DNA of 64,000 bases from assembly GCA_036874045.1 (NCBI GenBank), contig CM072337.1, forward strand, positions 26,138,001 through 26,202,000, given 5' to 3'. This document shows, one piece after another, positions 39,342-51,830 of this stretch (positions within the stretch are counted from its first letter, which is position 1; each line of letters opens with the position of its first letter). The notes under the pieces are model-generated. The model saw only the letters and a program-made list of their open reading frames with translations. It was not told the origin of the DNA and ran no database searches. Both the position numbers and the translations under genes were made by a program. The DNA is from Cymodocea nodosa. Lineage: Eukaryota > Streptophyta > Magnoliopsida > Alismatales > Cymodoceaceae.

Positions 39342-42300
39342 CAAGTAAATACAAGTGTATATTACAGGATGAACAAGGCGTTCACGGAAAAGCTTCGATC
39401 TTTTCTGTTTTTTTGGCACTAATATTCATCTCCCTTTCATATCCAACCAAGCTCTCTGGATCGACTCCCGATAGCTGCACCTCTTTTTTCTCCAGTTTTC
39501 TTTTAATATGCTCCCATTTATTTTTCTTTTTCTTCCAATATTTCGGTTAGCAGATTACAATCCACTGATTATTTCTCATAAATAGCGGTTGTTGAACCGT
39601 GCACAATCAATGAATGACGATAGGGGGGACAACGAAGCGTTCTTTTTAAAAAAAAAAAAAAAGAAAGAAAGATGTGAGTAGGAAAAGGGTTGAATTTTCT
39701 GGGATTATTAGTCAAACAAGAAACCACGAACGTAAACGAAGTCAAAATAGATGGGACGGGAAAAAGTTAACGAAGGAAATGGTATTATCCGAATTATCAA
39801 CTCGCATATCGAAAATATTATTTTAGATACGTATTTTGTGTATTTAAAAAGTCTCAAATTTAATTTATAATTCCAAGAGAAAGAATATCTGATTCGTGTC
39901 ATATTAACCTCGTCAAAATACATATAAGGTGAAAAATTGTATAATTTTTTTTGCTTATAAAGATGACGTTTGAAAAATCTGTCTACGAAGTCTACGTTGC
40001 ATGATGTATTGAATATTTTATACTCGTATTTGGATAATTTGAAATTTTCTATATCAAATAAATGATATGTGAAAATTTTGCTTTCTCACTCAGAGTATTT
40101 TCTTTATATTTTTTTGGAAAATACTTGTATCATAATGAAGCGATTTAATGTTTTAGATAATTTAAGTTTTAATATAAAAATATCTTATATTTTATAACAT
40201 TTAATATTGTAGACTCTTTAAACTCCTATCCAAAGCAATTTACTATTTTGAATGGTGTAAACTTCTATTTATAAGCATCTTATATTTTGAATAATTTAAG
40301 TTTATATTTTAAATAGTTTAAAATCACATTTGAAATAATTTCAGCTCTTTTTTCTTTCCTTTTTGTCAAATTTCAAGTTTTGTGACAAATTTTTACATCT
40401 CGCGGTATACCTAAAATTACTAAATCTTTTCCATTATTGAAATCATAGGATGGCCACGGCAATCACAAATATTGCAGGAAGTCAACGCACAAGTTCCTCT
40501 TCCAACCTCCTCCTCCTCTTCTTCCACTTCCGGCGACGACTTCTGTCCCAAAGTTGGGTAGATGTCGCTCTCCTGCCTCTCCGTTCTATTCTTGTTGGCT
40601 TCTCCCTCCCTCCCTCCCTCCCTCCCTCCCTGTTCGTAGAAATATTATGACATCTTTCCTTTCTTACACCCTTCGCCTTCACATGCATTTTCTTTCCTTC
40701 TTTGTTGCCATGCTTCGTCTCCATTCCACCTGTTCGTTGCCTGCCTGCCTGCCGTTGTTGTTGTTGTCCTCCATAATACATATGACAGCAAATATTTCAC
40801 TTTTCCCTTGACGAATGATGCCTCCCCCACTGATGTCAACAGAACAGAACGCTTCTCTAAAGAATTCCAGGACCATGCGTCATTTAGAGGTTCGACCACC
40901 GTCCACCTCCTCAAGTCATTCGGAGCTAACCCGTGCTACCTTTTTGACTTCCAGAACAAAGAAAAGAACCAGACATGCAGTGGAGTTGTTTGGGTCTCGA
41001 TCTGCTCCTCACCGTCCATGCATGACCTGATACAAGAAGAACGATTCCAGCACATAAGGAGGAGTAGAAGAGGACGAAGGCATGAGCACCCGTAACTGCT
41101 GCACTATGCCGAGCTTACGTTGAATCTTCAAGTGCACGAGAAGTGACGAGCAAACGCACCAGGGAATGCGCTGTTCGTGTTGGGTAAAAGTACCGTATCG
41201 TAACATATGGTTCGTACAGTGCGCGATTGGTGCCAACCATAAGAGCTAAGGTTACTATTAACTCACATGGACAGGGATACAATATATATGAAAGTGTTAA
41301 TCAATCAAGGCATAGATAAGAATGGTCCGATACGCCCATTGGTATTTGTCGAAGGAGCGGAAAAAAATACTGGTGTCTGTCATAGAATCTGGGGATTCCA
41401 ATAAAAAATTAAGAGAAATGCTGGTACCTGATAGAAAAAATCTGGGGATACAGTTTTTTTTTTTAATCCATTTTTACATTCACGATTCCCCAGAAATAGT
41501 CCCCCCACCCCTACTTACTTGTTTTTAAATTGTTTAATTAAGGATTAAATTAAATTAAAAAAACATTTAACAAGCGATAGATTGGTACAAATGTATGCTT
41601 CCATGATTTTGACAAAATTTTAGATTTTCATTATCTGTAGCGTGCGTGCTTGCTTACGTGAGGCAACAACTAATCAATTTGTATTCGTAGGTTTTGTTTT
41701 CAGCGATAACCTGACTTCTCATATACAAACTCAAATTAGGACGTAGGAAAGCTAACAATTGCTACTTCCCATTTGAGCGTGACGTTTAGATATATATATA
41801 TCTTTAACCTTAAAAAATGGGTTATAGATTTACGGTACATTGTTTTTAATTAATTTTCTTTTATTAGAATATGAATAACAAAAAAATCATATTAAACAGA
41901 TGAGGAAAAAAATCTACATCTATTAATATTCTGCCGAAAATTCGTGTACGTAGAATATAATTTTTACAAACGTAAGATATAATTTTTCCAGGACAGCAAC
42001 ATGGGCCAGTGCTGGGCTTGTCGTTGATCTAATTCGGCCTAGGCTGTTCCAGACTTGGGCCTATTATTCTTTGTATGGTTTCAAAATATCCGGGTCGGAT
42101 GGACACGTTCCGAAGAAAATCCGATTACAAAATCCTCTTCCTTGGTACCCTTCCCAAAAGTTTCGCAAGCAGCCGACGACCATATTGTGGGAGGTGTTTC
42201 CTCATTATATATAAATATTTTACGAAGAATATGATTTTTATTCGATATCTAGCAAAATCAATATTTTTAAATAATAAAAAAAACAATTGTACTCACTCAA

Positions 42301-42871
42301 CAAAAAATTTTGTAATTTTTTTTCTTTTTTCCTTTTTTTTTTTCAAATTCGATGCAAGTACACACGTAAGAATGCTGTACGGATGGAAATCAAATCTATA
42401 CTAACAATCTTTTCAAAGAAATGTATACCGTTATTGATAAATTGAGTTTATTTTTCCATAAACATTTATAGTATTTTTTATTGTAAGTAATTAAAACGAT
42501 ATACTAAATTTTAGAACGAGAAATATGTAATTCATGAGAAAAAAAAAGAATATATCAAGAGATAAGGTATGTATTGTAATTCAAAAATAAATAAATAAAC
42601 ATACAACGACAGGAACAAAGCATATGTATACACGTTTTTTCTTTTCTATGTCCACGCGAAACCTTGTTTAAGAATGCCGCATGATTGACGGAAATCAAAT
42701 TTATATTATCATATTTTTCCCTTCAAAGAAATTTATACTATTATTAACAAATTTACCTGCGTACCGGATGGACATTTGATAGAAAAAAATATACATACAG
42801 GTCAAGGGATCCTCTATTCGAATTGAAATGCCGAATATTATCATTATCATTATCAAATTGCTGCTTGTTAT
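39342..42871. other. Intergenic DNA
   Basis: 3' UTR of the PP2C gene (to about 39600), then AT-rich DNA. A less AT-rich patch at 40440-41240 carries a (CTCC)n microsatellite (about 40602-40630) and short frames, but nothing with motifs or splice structure. The end overlaps the 3' UTR of the ENTH gene. Confidence 0.55.
40602..40630. repeat. (CTCC)n microsatellite
   Basis: Seven CTCC units without interruption. Confidence 0.9.
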
Positions 42872-43499
42872 TTAACATTTATTTACTTCATGTCCACCAG
42901 AAAGCAGTGATTCATCGGTGTTGTCTTCACGAAAGCTAATAAACGGATGATCAGGCTTGGTCTCAGGTTTCATCTCCGGTACCAGTCCTCTCTCGCTGTG
43001 ACCGTCTTCCATCGGAGTCGGCCGTCGTCCGAAGTCCTTCCGACTCCGTTCCGCGGCTGAATCCTCCTCGCGATGATCGGACACGGAAGACGAGTTCCTC
43101 GAGATCCTTCGCGTCAGCTCCCGGGCCCGGTCTCGCTCCTGTCCGAGCAGCGGCCCTTCCTCCAGCAGCTTCAGTGTTCTCTCCGATCTCATTCTAATTG
43201 CTTGTCCCCAGTCAAACCTGCAACCGCTTGCCAAGTGTAAGGTGAGAATTAATGAATTGCGTGATTGTGGTAATTACTTAATTAGAGGACGGGTGGCTAG
43301 GTCGCTCACGACTCACCCTCGATCGTCGACGAAGTGAAATCTTCCAGCTTGCTTGATCACCTCTTTGTCGACCTGAAACTCCTCAGAGAAACTCTTCGGG
43401 CCGTGCGTCAATAGGTGTTCCAAAAGTATTAGAGCATGGTATGATTCTTTCCATTCCTTCCTATTAAATCTTGCCAACCTTCCCGTACAAAACAAACTC

Positions 43500-43531
<32 letters not shown>

Positions 43532-43965
43532 ATTTTAAGAAAAAGTAGACGATGATGATGATGATTTTAAGAAGAAGAAAAAAAATTAAGAAGACCAATT
43601 AAGCATGGATGCACCTCTTGTGCAGGACACGCGCAACTCTCCAGTAATCATCGATGTCATATGCTGCCCTGGATATGGCACCCATCGTTCTAGATTCAGG
43701 TGGCGGCCACCGGTCCCCACTGGTAAGTTCCTCTGTTAATCTGAGGCGAGAAATCAAATTAAACATGCATGAGCAAGCTGCTAGGGGAGGGAAAACGTTA
43801 TATAATATAAAAATAAAACCAGTAGTATAGCAGCATGTTCGTGGAAACTTGTGCTTACAATTCCGCAGTTGTGGTGTCGGTGAAGGCTAACCGAGCTGCC
43901 CGGACCTTCTCCTTCAGGAAGGAGGACGTCTGCTTCTTCAGCTCGTGGAAGGAGAGCGTTTCCAT
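42872..43965 (-). CDS. ENTH-domain protein (epsin-like, At3g46540 type)
   Basis: Four exons on the minus strand: 43859-43965, 43615-43740, 43317-43478, 42872-43217, giving 246 residues, all junctions GT-AG. The start METLSFHELKKQTSSFLKEK and the order that follows (LTEELTSGDRWPPPESRTMG, AAYDIDDYWRVARVLHKR, EWKESYHALILLEHLLTHGP, EFQVDKEVIKQAGRFHFVDD, GFDWGQAIRMRSERTLKLLE) form an epsin N-terminal homology domain over about residues 1-150. ENTH domains bind phosphoinositides and take part in clathrin vesicle budding at the trans-Golgi or plasma membrane. The tail (about 160-246) is charged and disordered, with no ubiquitin-interacting, DPW or NPF motif seen, so it is a short one-domain member, not a full epsin. 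Intron 2 contains an (AAG)n microsatellite. Confidence 0.92.
43504..43533. repeat. (AAG)n microsatellite in ENTH gene intron 2
   Basis: About ten AAG units followed by a GATGAT patch, inside the intron between exons 2 and 3. Confidence 0.85.
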
Positions 43966-44543
43966 GTCGCAGCTCCCTCCCCGTAGCTATGGATTGTTGT
44001 TTATATGGTGGTGGAACGAAGGAACCGACCAACTGCTCCACTGCCGAATAGAAAAAATCACCAAACCTGAAACCCCGCCATCGCCATAAGAAATATATGG
44101 TTGTCGATAGGCGGCGGGGACCTTAAAAAAAAAAATTGAGAAAGCTTGGTCGAATATGAATTTTTTTTTTTTTTTACATTAGTACGGTTTTGTAGTTGAC
44201 TTTGAATATAAGGAAATTATTAATGGAGTGCCTTAATTGTGGTAATAATGTGCCACATAGTGGAGTGGTTAATAATCTATTGTATCCAAGAGAAAGAAAA
44301 CTCAAACTGGTGACTATGAAGTAGGAATTAAATTTTAATTTTAAAAAAGGTGCTATCGATACAAAAGGAAAGAAGTCCAAGCCACACGGTGACTGAAAGG
44401 CAGAGAGAATGTTGTTGGAATAAGAAGTCGAATTTTTAAATTTTTTTTTTAAAAAAAAAAACATAAATTAATATTTAAACGAACCTCATTTATTTCAACG
44501 TCATGTTAACGTACAAAAGTCTTAACTGCAGGCCCATATATAT
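43966..44543. other. ENTH gene upstream region
   Basis: A short GC-moderate leader, then AT-rich sequence with T/A runs near 44160-44176 and 44440-44460. No gene seen. Confidence 0.5.
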
Positions 44544-46130
44544 CTATTCGAAAAATATACTTGCGATACCCAAACGAATGTTATAAGCGAAGGAGAATGA
44601 TGATATAAATAGTTTTACATAAAATAATTTAAAACAAAAACATGAATTAATATACAAATGAATTTCTTTGGAGCTTACAATGGTTAAAGTATATATAAGG
44701 ATGAATGAGTGAATAGTCAAGTCCTTAGATTGAATTGGACTTGGTCCCCAAATATTAGAAAAAACAAGTACTAATGGTTCATCAATGGTAGACATTAGCA
44801 AGTCATTTATGACTACAATAGATTTTGTTCTTTGAAAATGAGGGTGACCTAAACGAAAATGCCAAGTATCTAAAGAGGTCTTCACAGCTGAGAAACTTTG
44901 GAAGTTATTAGTAGCAACAGGATATTGGCACAATTTGTAAAGTGATTCTCATTCTTCAGCTTCCCCCCGACGGACCAGCAACCCTATTTTGTGATCCTTA
45001 ATAGTGAATCCTCGGTCATCAAATTCCACATTGAGATAATTATCATTGCAAAACCAAAAAAATGGATATTAAATTCTTTTGAATATTAGGCAGAACAAGA
45101 ACATTATTAAGATTTGTGTTACCATTATCAGTGGGAATTGTTGCATTGCCGGTATGAGTAATCGATAGAGAGCTTCCATTTCTGACCATCAAAGTCTCAA
45201 TACCGGCATAGGGTGAGGTAGAGTTGAGGTTCCCAACATTGTTTGTCACATGATGAGTGGATCTAGAATCTGGGTACCACTTCGCGGCCTCCTGAACAGT
45301 ATCTCCTGTATGGTTCAGATTAGTACTAGTATAATTTGCATTATGAAATGTTTTGGTGGGCGCATGGTTTTGCATATCAAGACGTTTGAAACAATTTATA
45401 GCAAGATGTCCAAGTTTATAGCAGACCTGGCATTGAGGCTTGTTGTTGGAATTATAAGATCTGTTATCACGACTACTATTATTTTGGTTTTGTCCACCTC
45501 TAGAACTGAAATTGCGATTTCCTGTAGCTGCAGTGAAGTTGGCCAGCATGGGAGAGTTATGAAATCTGCTAATACGAACTTCATAGTTCATCAACATGCT
45601 CTACAAATCAGATAAACTACTCATTAAAGGTTGAGTGGTGACACTAGTTATGATGACCTCATATTCAAGCCCCAATCCTCCAAGAATGTAGAGGGTAATT
45701 TCTTCATCTGACGTCGGCGTTCCTGAAATAATAAGAGATGTTGCCTTAGCAAGATAATCATTCATTAATAAATTTCCTTTCTTTAACATCTGTAATTCAA
45801 ACTTAATTTACATCAGACGAGCTTGCGATTTCGATGCAAATAGACGTTCCAATGTAGTCCGAACTCTAGCAAAGTTAAGTCTATGTTGCAACTTGCGATA
45901 AAACAGGTGGAGAAAGCGAGGAGAACAACAGACTAAGAATCAATTGATCCTAACGAATCCAGGCCTCAACATCATTGGAGGAACCATCAGAACTTGACTA
46001 GAAAAGGAATGCATATTATAACAGCCTCTCACCCATCGTCCTACGTCATTGAACAGTTGTTGAAAAATCTCAGGTATTCCACAAAGGCAATGTGGCAATC
46101 GGAAGAAGAATGCACGCAACAAAGGGTAGA
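44544..46130 (-). mobile_element. Ty1/Copia retrotransposon fragment (gag, protease, pre-integrase)
   Basis: Minus-strand pieces in Copia order: gag fragment with KKGNLLMNDYLAKATSLI and EEITLYILGGLGLEYE (45601-45789); zinc knuckle CQVCYKLGHLAINC, followed by the protease region WYPDSRSTHHVTNN, where the usual DSGA is changed to DSRS (45043-45597); then the pre-integrase piece TWHFRLGHPHFQRTK (44544-44933). Stops and frameshifts separate the pieces; integrase core and reverse transcriptase are missing and no LTR is evident. It is a dead fragment. Confidence 0.85.
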
Positions 46131-46749
46131 ACGAACGAGCACATAGTAGAAGAACGACACGAACGGGTGTGTTACAGTTTTGGTCCCTATTCCAGCCATT
46201 ATTTTTCCGTTATTTTTCTTTAGTATTGTTTGATATGTTTTGTAATGTTCTGGTCATTAATTTTTCGATATTTTGTGAACATCCTAATCGTCTGGTGAAT
46301 AAGATTAGATTGGAGTTTTTTTCTCTTCACGCTATTTCGTTGTCGCCACCTACTGCAATTATGTTTCCACCCCATTACATTGAAGATCAATCTTCCTTGC
46401 ATAGTATCAAAGCTAGTGATCACCAATTAGCTACAATCTCTTGTCGATTCATTGTCTAAGTCATCATTTTACTCTAAGCTTTGGTTGCAACATGCATTCT
46501 TTCTCCACCCTCCTCTCTTCCTCTTTCACATGACATTTATCATGCCTTACCCAACCCCCTTTCCAAAATCAACTACCTTGTCTAGTCCGCTCAGTTTCAA
46601 GGCATCCTTGCTCTACATGAACTTCAATATCTTATTAACCCCTGATATCGTATTCCTTCCCTTAGATTCCCCTTCTCGTCGTGACTGGAGTTGTGTCGAT
46701 CATCTTCTCCTAAGCTAGATAAGATTTACTATTGATCCTTACATTTAAC

Positions 46750-47480
46750 CTACTCTTGTTTGTGTAGTAAAGAAAATGATGGAAAATTAGAAAATGAAAT
46801 GTTTACGTAGTTGAAAGAAATGATAGGAAATCAAAAAAATTAATAATTTAAAAAAAAATTAAATTAAAAATTTATTATATTTGAAAAGTAATATTTTAAA
46901 TCTTATAATATATATTAACATTTCATTAGGTACAGATGTAACATGTGAAATAATATGTTTATAATTAATATAAATAATATTGTTCATTGTAATTTAAATT
47001 TTTTAGAAATAGACAACATATTACATGAAAATGTTATATCACATATTATATATTATCTTTTTACTACATAGAAAATATAATTTATTCACTCATTTTGTCA
47101 ATTACTCTCTTTCTTTATTCAATACTCATTTCACTAATACAATGTTTTTCTTCTTCAATAATAGCAAAAGCTTTATTAAAATTATCAACATTCATTTCAA
47201 CTAATTCGTTTGCAATATATTTTAGTAAATATTTTTTGCTTAATGTTATTTATTTAATATATTATTTATGTTGTGCTGGAATTAATATTACTTATTTAAC
47301 ATATTATTAAGTTAAGTTGAATATGTTCATGTATTAATAATTATAATTACTATACTTTAATTTATTATAATTATATATTATTTATTATATTATAAGTTAA
47401 TATTATTTTTTCATCATTTTCAAAAAGACAAGATAAAAAATAACAAAAAATATTATCTTTAATACAAAAAGAGACGACGA
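46750..47480. mobile_element. Third Harbinger-family relic, short
   Basis: AT-rich block starting with GTTTGTGTAGTAAAGAAAATG and AAATGATNGAAAA-type subterminal motifs. Its part at 47085-47250 resembles 22970-23140 (shared words such as ATTATCAACATTCATTT, CAACTAATTC, GCAATATATTTTAGTAAA). No coding part is left, so it looks like a deletion derivative. It separates the two Copia fragments. Confidence 0.5.
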
Positions 47481-47639
47481 GAAATAATCTTCTTCTTATT
47501 CCTATTAATAAAATACAAAAAATCTATAATAAAAAATTCCCACGATTTCCTTTCCTTCCGTTTCCGTCTGTTCCTCGATCCTGTTTTATATCTGTTGTCT
47601 TGGGAAATAAGTATCGTGTGTTTCTCTCCAACGTCTCTT

Positions 47640-49340
47640 TTCATGGTTCTGTTTCCTTTAATGAGTACTATGAGCTCCTGCTTCGTGAAGCTTCTCTTTT
47701 GCGTCGTCTCAATTCTCTGGCCTCGCTCTTCACACGAGCACTACCAACACTCCACCTGGTTCCAACAACACTGGATCAAATCGGGGTGGCCTTTCTGGAC
47801 GAGAAGGGCACGGTCGTGGTCAGGGACGAAATCGTGGTGGTCATTACGACTACCAGCCTCCCTTCTATCAGCCTGTGCCCTCTCCTGCCATTTCGCCACA
47901 ACCGATGCTTCCATTTCCTATAAGGCTCCTTGTCAGATATGCAACAAAACGGGGCACACTGCTCCTGTTTGCTATGAGCGCTACAATCGTGCCTTCACTG
48001 TGGACTCTGCTGCCAACTTCGTTTCGAACATGCAGTTTCATGATGGGTTCGATATTTCTTGGTGTATAGATTTCGACGCCTCTCAACATATGACCAACTC
48101 TCTCAAAAATCTTTCAGATGTCCACTCTAACACAGGTACTCACTCTGTTCTCACTGGTAATGGGCAATTGTTGTGATCGCTAAAGTTGGTATGGCCATGC
48201 TTCCTCATTCTCATCAATCGCTATTGTTACGTGATGTTCTCGTGGTTCCTAGTCTTACGCGGAACCTTCTGTCTATCAAAAATTTCTCCTAAGATAACTA
48301 CTGTGACTTTCTTTTGAATGAAAATGGATTTAAGGTAATTGACAAAGCGTTGGGAGTTCTCCTTCTCAAGGCCATAGTGTCAGCAACCTTTATATTGCCT
48401 CTGATTTTGTTCCTGCCTTTTTTGCTGACATTAGTGCTCTCTTCGAGCATCATCATCTCCTCGTTCGTTACAGTAGTGCTTCCCTGCTTGTCCTTTTGAA
48501 AAGGCGCATCGTCAACCTCTACTAGTTCATGATCGGTGCACCACTTCTCCTTTGCAGCTGTAGCACATGGATGCCTGAGGACCTTCTCCTACATCCTCAC
48601 TACGGTCCTTCCATTATGTTCTAACTGTTGTGGATGATTTCAATCCATTCATGCGGGTGTTTCCTCTAATGAATAATAAGCAACAAATCGGATCGATGTA
48701 TCGTCTGTGCTTGTTGAATTTCATTCTCTTGTTGAAAAAAAAACTGGCTATACCGTTAAAAGCATTCAAACGGGTGGTGGCGGTGAGTTTCAAAGCCATC
48801 ACTCACAACGTTTTCTTAATTGAGCATGACATCCATCTTCGCTCGTCCTGCCCGCACATTCCAGCATAGAATGGCGTCGTTGAGCGACGTGACACCATCG
48901 CCAGCTTCTTGAAATGGCCAATGGCTCACTATTCCAAGCTAGTTTATTGGAGAAATACTGGCTTGTTACATTTCACGTGGCTACACATTTGATTAATATT
49001 CTTCCTTGCTTAGTTATTAATTACCAAATAAATACCTTAACATTCTTTCCCACAATACCACCCCAAACTACAGCGCCTTAAGATGCTTGGCTGTTCGAGC
49101 TATCCCCTTCTTCTGGGACGAACAACACAACAGTTTCCTGCCAAAACTCTATTCCCTTCTTCTCACTCCACCAACCCACCTCCTCTTTTTCATGCTGACT
49201 GACTGAGGCACTCCTGCCTCTCCTCCGGGTCCACTTTCTTCTGCGGATTCCCTCTTCGTCTACTTCACCACCGTCCGCGGAGGCAGTTCCGCTCAATCGT
49301 GAGCAGCCAGTGGACTCTCTTCCGCCTCGACTGAAACACC
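47640..49340 (+). mobile_element. Second Ty1/Copia fragment, opposite orientation
   Basis: Plus-strand gag-pol remains: a Gly/Arg-rich gag tail (GREGHGRGQGRNRGGHY), zinc knuckle CQICNKTGHTAPVC with YERYNRAF (47595-48176 in a shifted frame), protease-like WCIDFDASQHMTNSL (DSGAS changed to DFDAS), LLLRDVLVVPSLTRNLLSIKNFS near 48230, and integrase pieces near 48870-49020 (NGVVER-like, EMANGSLFQASLLEKYW, THLINILP). Many stops and frameshifts. Sequence differs from the first Copia fragment, so it is a separate lineage. Confidence 0.8.
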
Positions 49341-50373
49341 TTTCGCGACAACAGTCTGGCTAGGTCTTGAGCTCCTTCATGACATTGATCGACCTGGCAA
49401 AGGTGGCAGGCATTGATCGCGCGGCCCGAGTATGCTAGCAGACGAGCAGTTGGCCGGCGCAGGTGGTTTTGCCTAGGCCGTCGGACGGCTTAGATCGGAA
49501 ACGATAGACTCCGGCCAGAAGCCAGGAACCTCCCTCAAGCTTGGCAACATCCAGATTACCGCCCACTAAGTGTGTCGGCTCCGCCCCTGAGGCGATGACT
49601 TGACCAAATCACTCGAGATTATTTTTTTTCATCTTGTCGATGACGTCAGATTAAAACATGAGGTGAGGGAGGCAGCCAGCATAAAGGGTGTGTTGCTGCA
49701 TCAGTTCTTGTATATTCCAAGACAAACATCCGCAACCAAGATAGGAGGGAGGACACTGCACTGATCTTGTGCTGCTGCACTGTTCCTTGTGCTGTTCACA
49801 AGCCCAGCGCAGCTTCATGCATGTGATTTTACTTGTGTTGGTCTCAGGTATATATACATATTTCGGGAGGGAAAAATCCACACAACGGCATGTATATGTT
49901 GAATAATAAGCGTGTGTGTGTGTGTGTGTTTCAGAGAAGTAGTGAATGAACTTACTTCCACCCCCCTTCTTAACTAGCTTAATCCCATCACCAACTCATC
50001 CTCTTCCTTCTTCTTAAACTCTTCTTCTTCTTCTTCTTCTTCTTGGACATGTGGCGGTGGCCGGCGGTAGTCCATTAGAATAGTAGAGGGAAACCATCAG
50101 GCGGATGAGAGAGGAAGGGAAGGTCGGAGCATAAATTATGCCTTGCCTTCTTTCTGCTTTTTCTGTTCGAGTGATCTTTATCTTTCAACCACAACAATCA
50201 TGAGGGTGTGCGTGCATGCATGCTCAGAGACATGTACCCCCGACGTGGACGAGAGAAATTAATTACCGATCTGGCCAATGTTACGAGGTTATTAAAATAT
50301 GGTATGATAATATTTCAATCAAATAAGATGATATGTCTTGTCGAGGTAAGGATGTATGATCCATACCTTGCTT

Positions 50374-50404
<31 letters not shown>

Positions 50405-51190
50405 ACCGTGAATTGCGTGTTATTACTACTATATCAATTTGAAATAAGCTATATTTTGTGGCATAAATCATTTGTTATTTAAATATTTATAATACACAGA
50501 GATTATCGTTAATTTGATAACTTTTATAAGTTTAATTAAATTAAATTTATAATGTACAAAATAAAAAACTTATTCAACTACTCCCCCATACAAAACGAAA
50601 TCAAGTATAGATAGAGGGGAGAAAGGAGGAACCTAGCTAATTTGACACGGTTGTGTAATTTAAATGCAAATTAAGAATGAGAGGGAGGACAAAGAGGCGA
50701 TTTAAGTATTATTTAAAGAATTTGAACGTAACATAGCCAATTGGTATCAAGAAGTGGCATGTAAATTAGGTTAATATTTGCACGAAAACATAAAGTATTA
50801 AATAGTAAATACGAAAGTTCCGTGAAAGATAACTGAATTAAATAACATTCCCAGTGACATGTTTCTCTATCCTTTAACCAAAAACTCTTTTTTCCTTCCA
50901 ATAGAATGATGCAAGACCCATATTTATGTCATTAATTGTTGATAGATCAACTTTCATATTATTGATACATAAGAATTAAGGTTTTGCATTTATTCTAACA
51001 GCCATAATGCACACGCTCGTACATCTTGCAAATGACGAAAGTTTAAAATTTTGTCCATCATAGGAAAAGGAAAGGGAGGAGAGAAAATAAGAATTACCAT
51101 TTTAAATAAAACTTAAAATTACCATTTTTCCAACAAACCACAAATGGTTGGGTATTATAAAAGTTTTTTGTGAAAGTTCCAATTCAAAAC
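49341..51190. other. Intergenic DNA
   Basis: GC-moderate to about 50150, with a GT microsatellite (49911-49929) and a (TTC)n run (about 50017-50044), then AT-rich. Frames are short and show no motif; no gene is supported. Confidence 0.5.
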
Positions 51191-51830
51191 TAAAGGGGTG
51201 TTTGTACACCTATAAAATGGAAGAATATGTTTAGAAAGAAAATTGTGAAAAATGTTTACCATTTTTTAGGTGTTTATACACCAAATGATTTTTTACCATT
51301 TTCCTTCAATATATAAGAAACATTTTCTTTCATTTTCTGACATTATGATCTCTGAGATTGATGAAAAAGAGATATATATATGAATTATCACAAAATATAT
51401 TAACAACATATAATTTTGATATAAAAATTATTTATGTCTTTAATATATGAGAATTGATATTACGAGAGATATGCGTAATAATAAAGATGTATGAAATGTA
51501 TTTTATGTTGTAATAATTATCATAAATGATTTTATCTTATATTATCTATAATAAATTTTTTTATTCTCTGTATTGCAAATAAATATTTAATTTATTAATT
51601 TCAACATTTTTATTTTGTAGATTAACATATATATTTTACATTCTATTATTTTTCGTCATTTTCGATTTTGTGTACAAGCACACATATTTTAAATTCTATC
51701 ATTTTCTATTCTATGTACAAATGCTTTGATTTTCTATTATGTTATTTTCTATTATTTTTCTTTTCATCATTTTCTATGATATTCTATCATTTTTCTTTCT
51801 ATCATTTTTCAATGCACAAATATTTCCTAA
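51191..51830. mobile_element. Tourist-like MITE candidate
   Basis: TAA at 51191-51193 and again at 51828-51830 could be the 3-bp target duplication of PIF/Harbinger elements. The ends (AGGGGTGTTTGTACA, and GGAAATATTTGTGCA in reverse complement) match at about 9 of 15 positions. The inner ends are full of AAATGATAGAAA-type words in opposite orientation at the two sides, as in the Harbinger relic at 22510-22760. No coding capacity. Confidence 0.55.

Noticed and set aside
40450..41236. Cluster of short frames in a less AT-rich patch
   Set aside because: Low-complexity frames driven by CTCC repeats and no consistent frame, splice site or motif.
49651..49881. Minus-strand frame with many cysteines (MKLRWACEQHKEQC)
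   Set aside because: No signal peptide or regular Cys spacing and no splice partner; it contains simple direct repeats of CTTGTGCTG.
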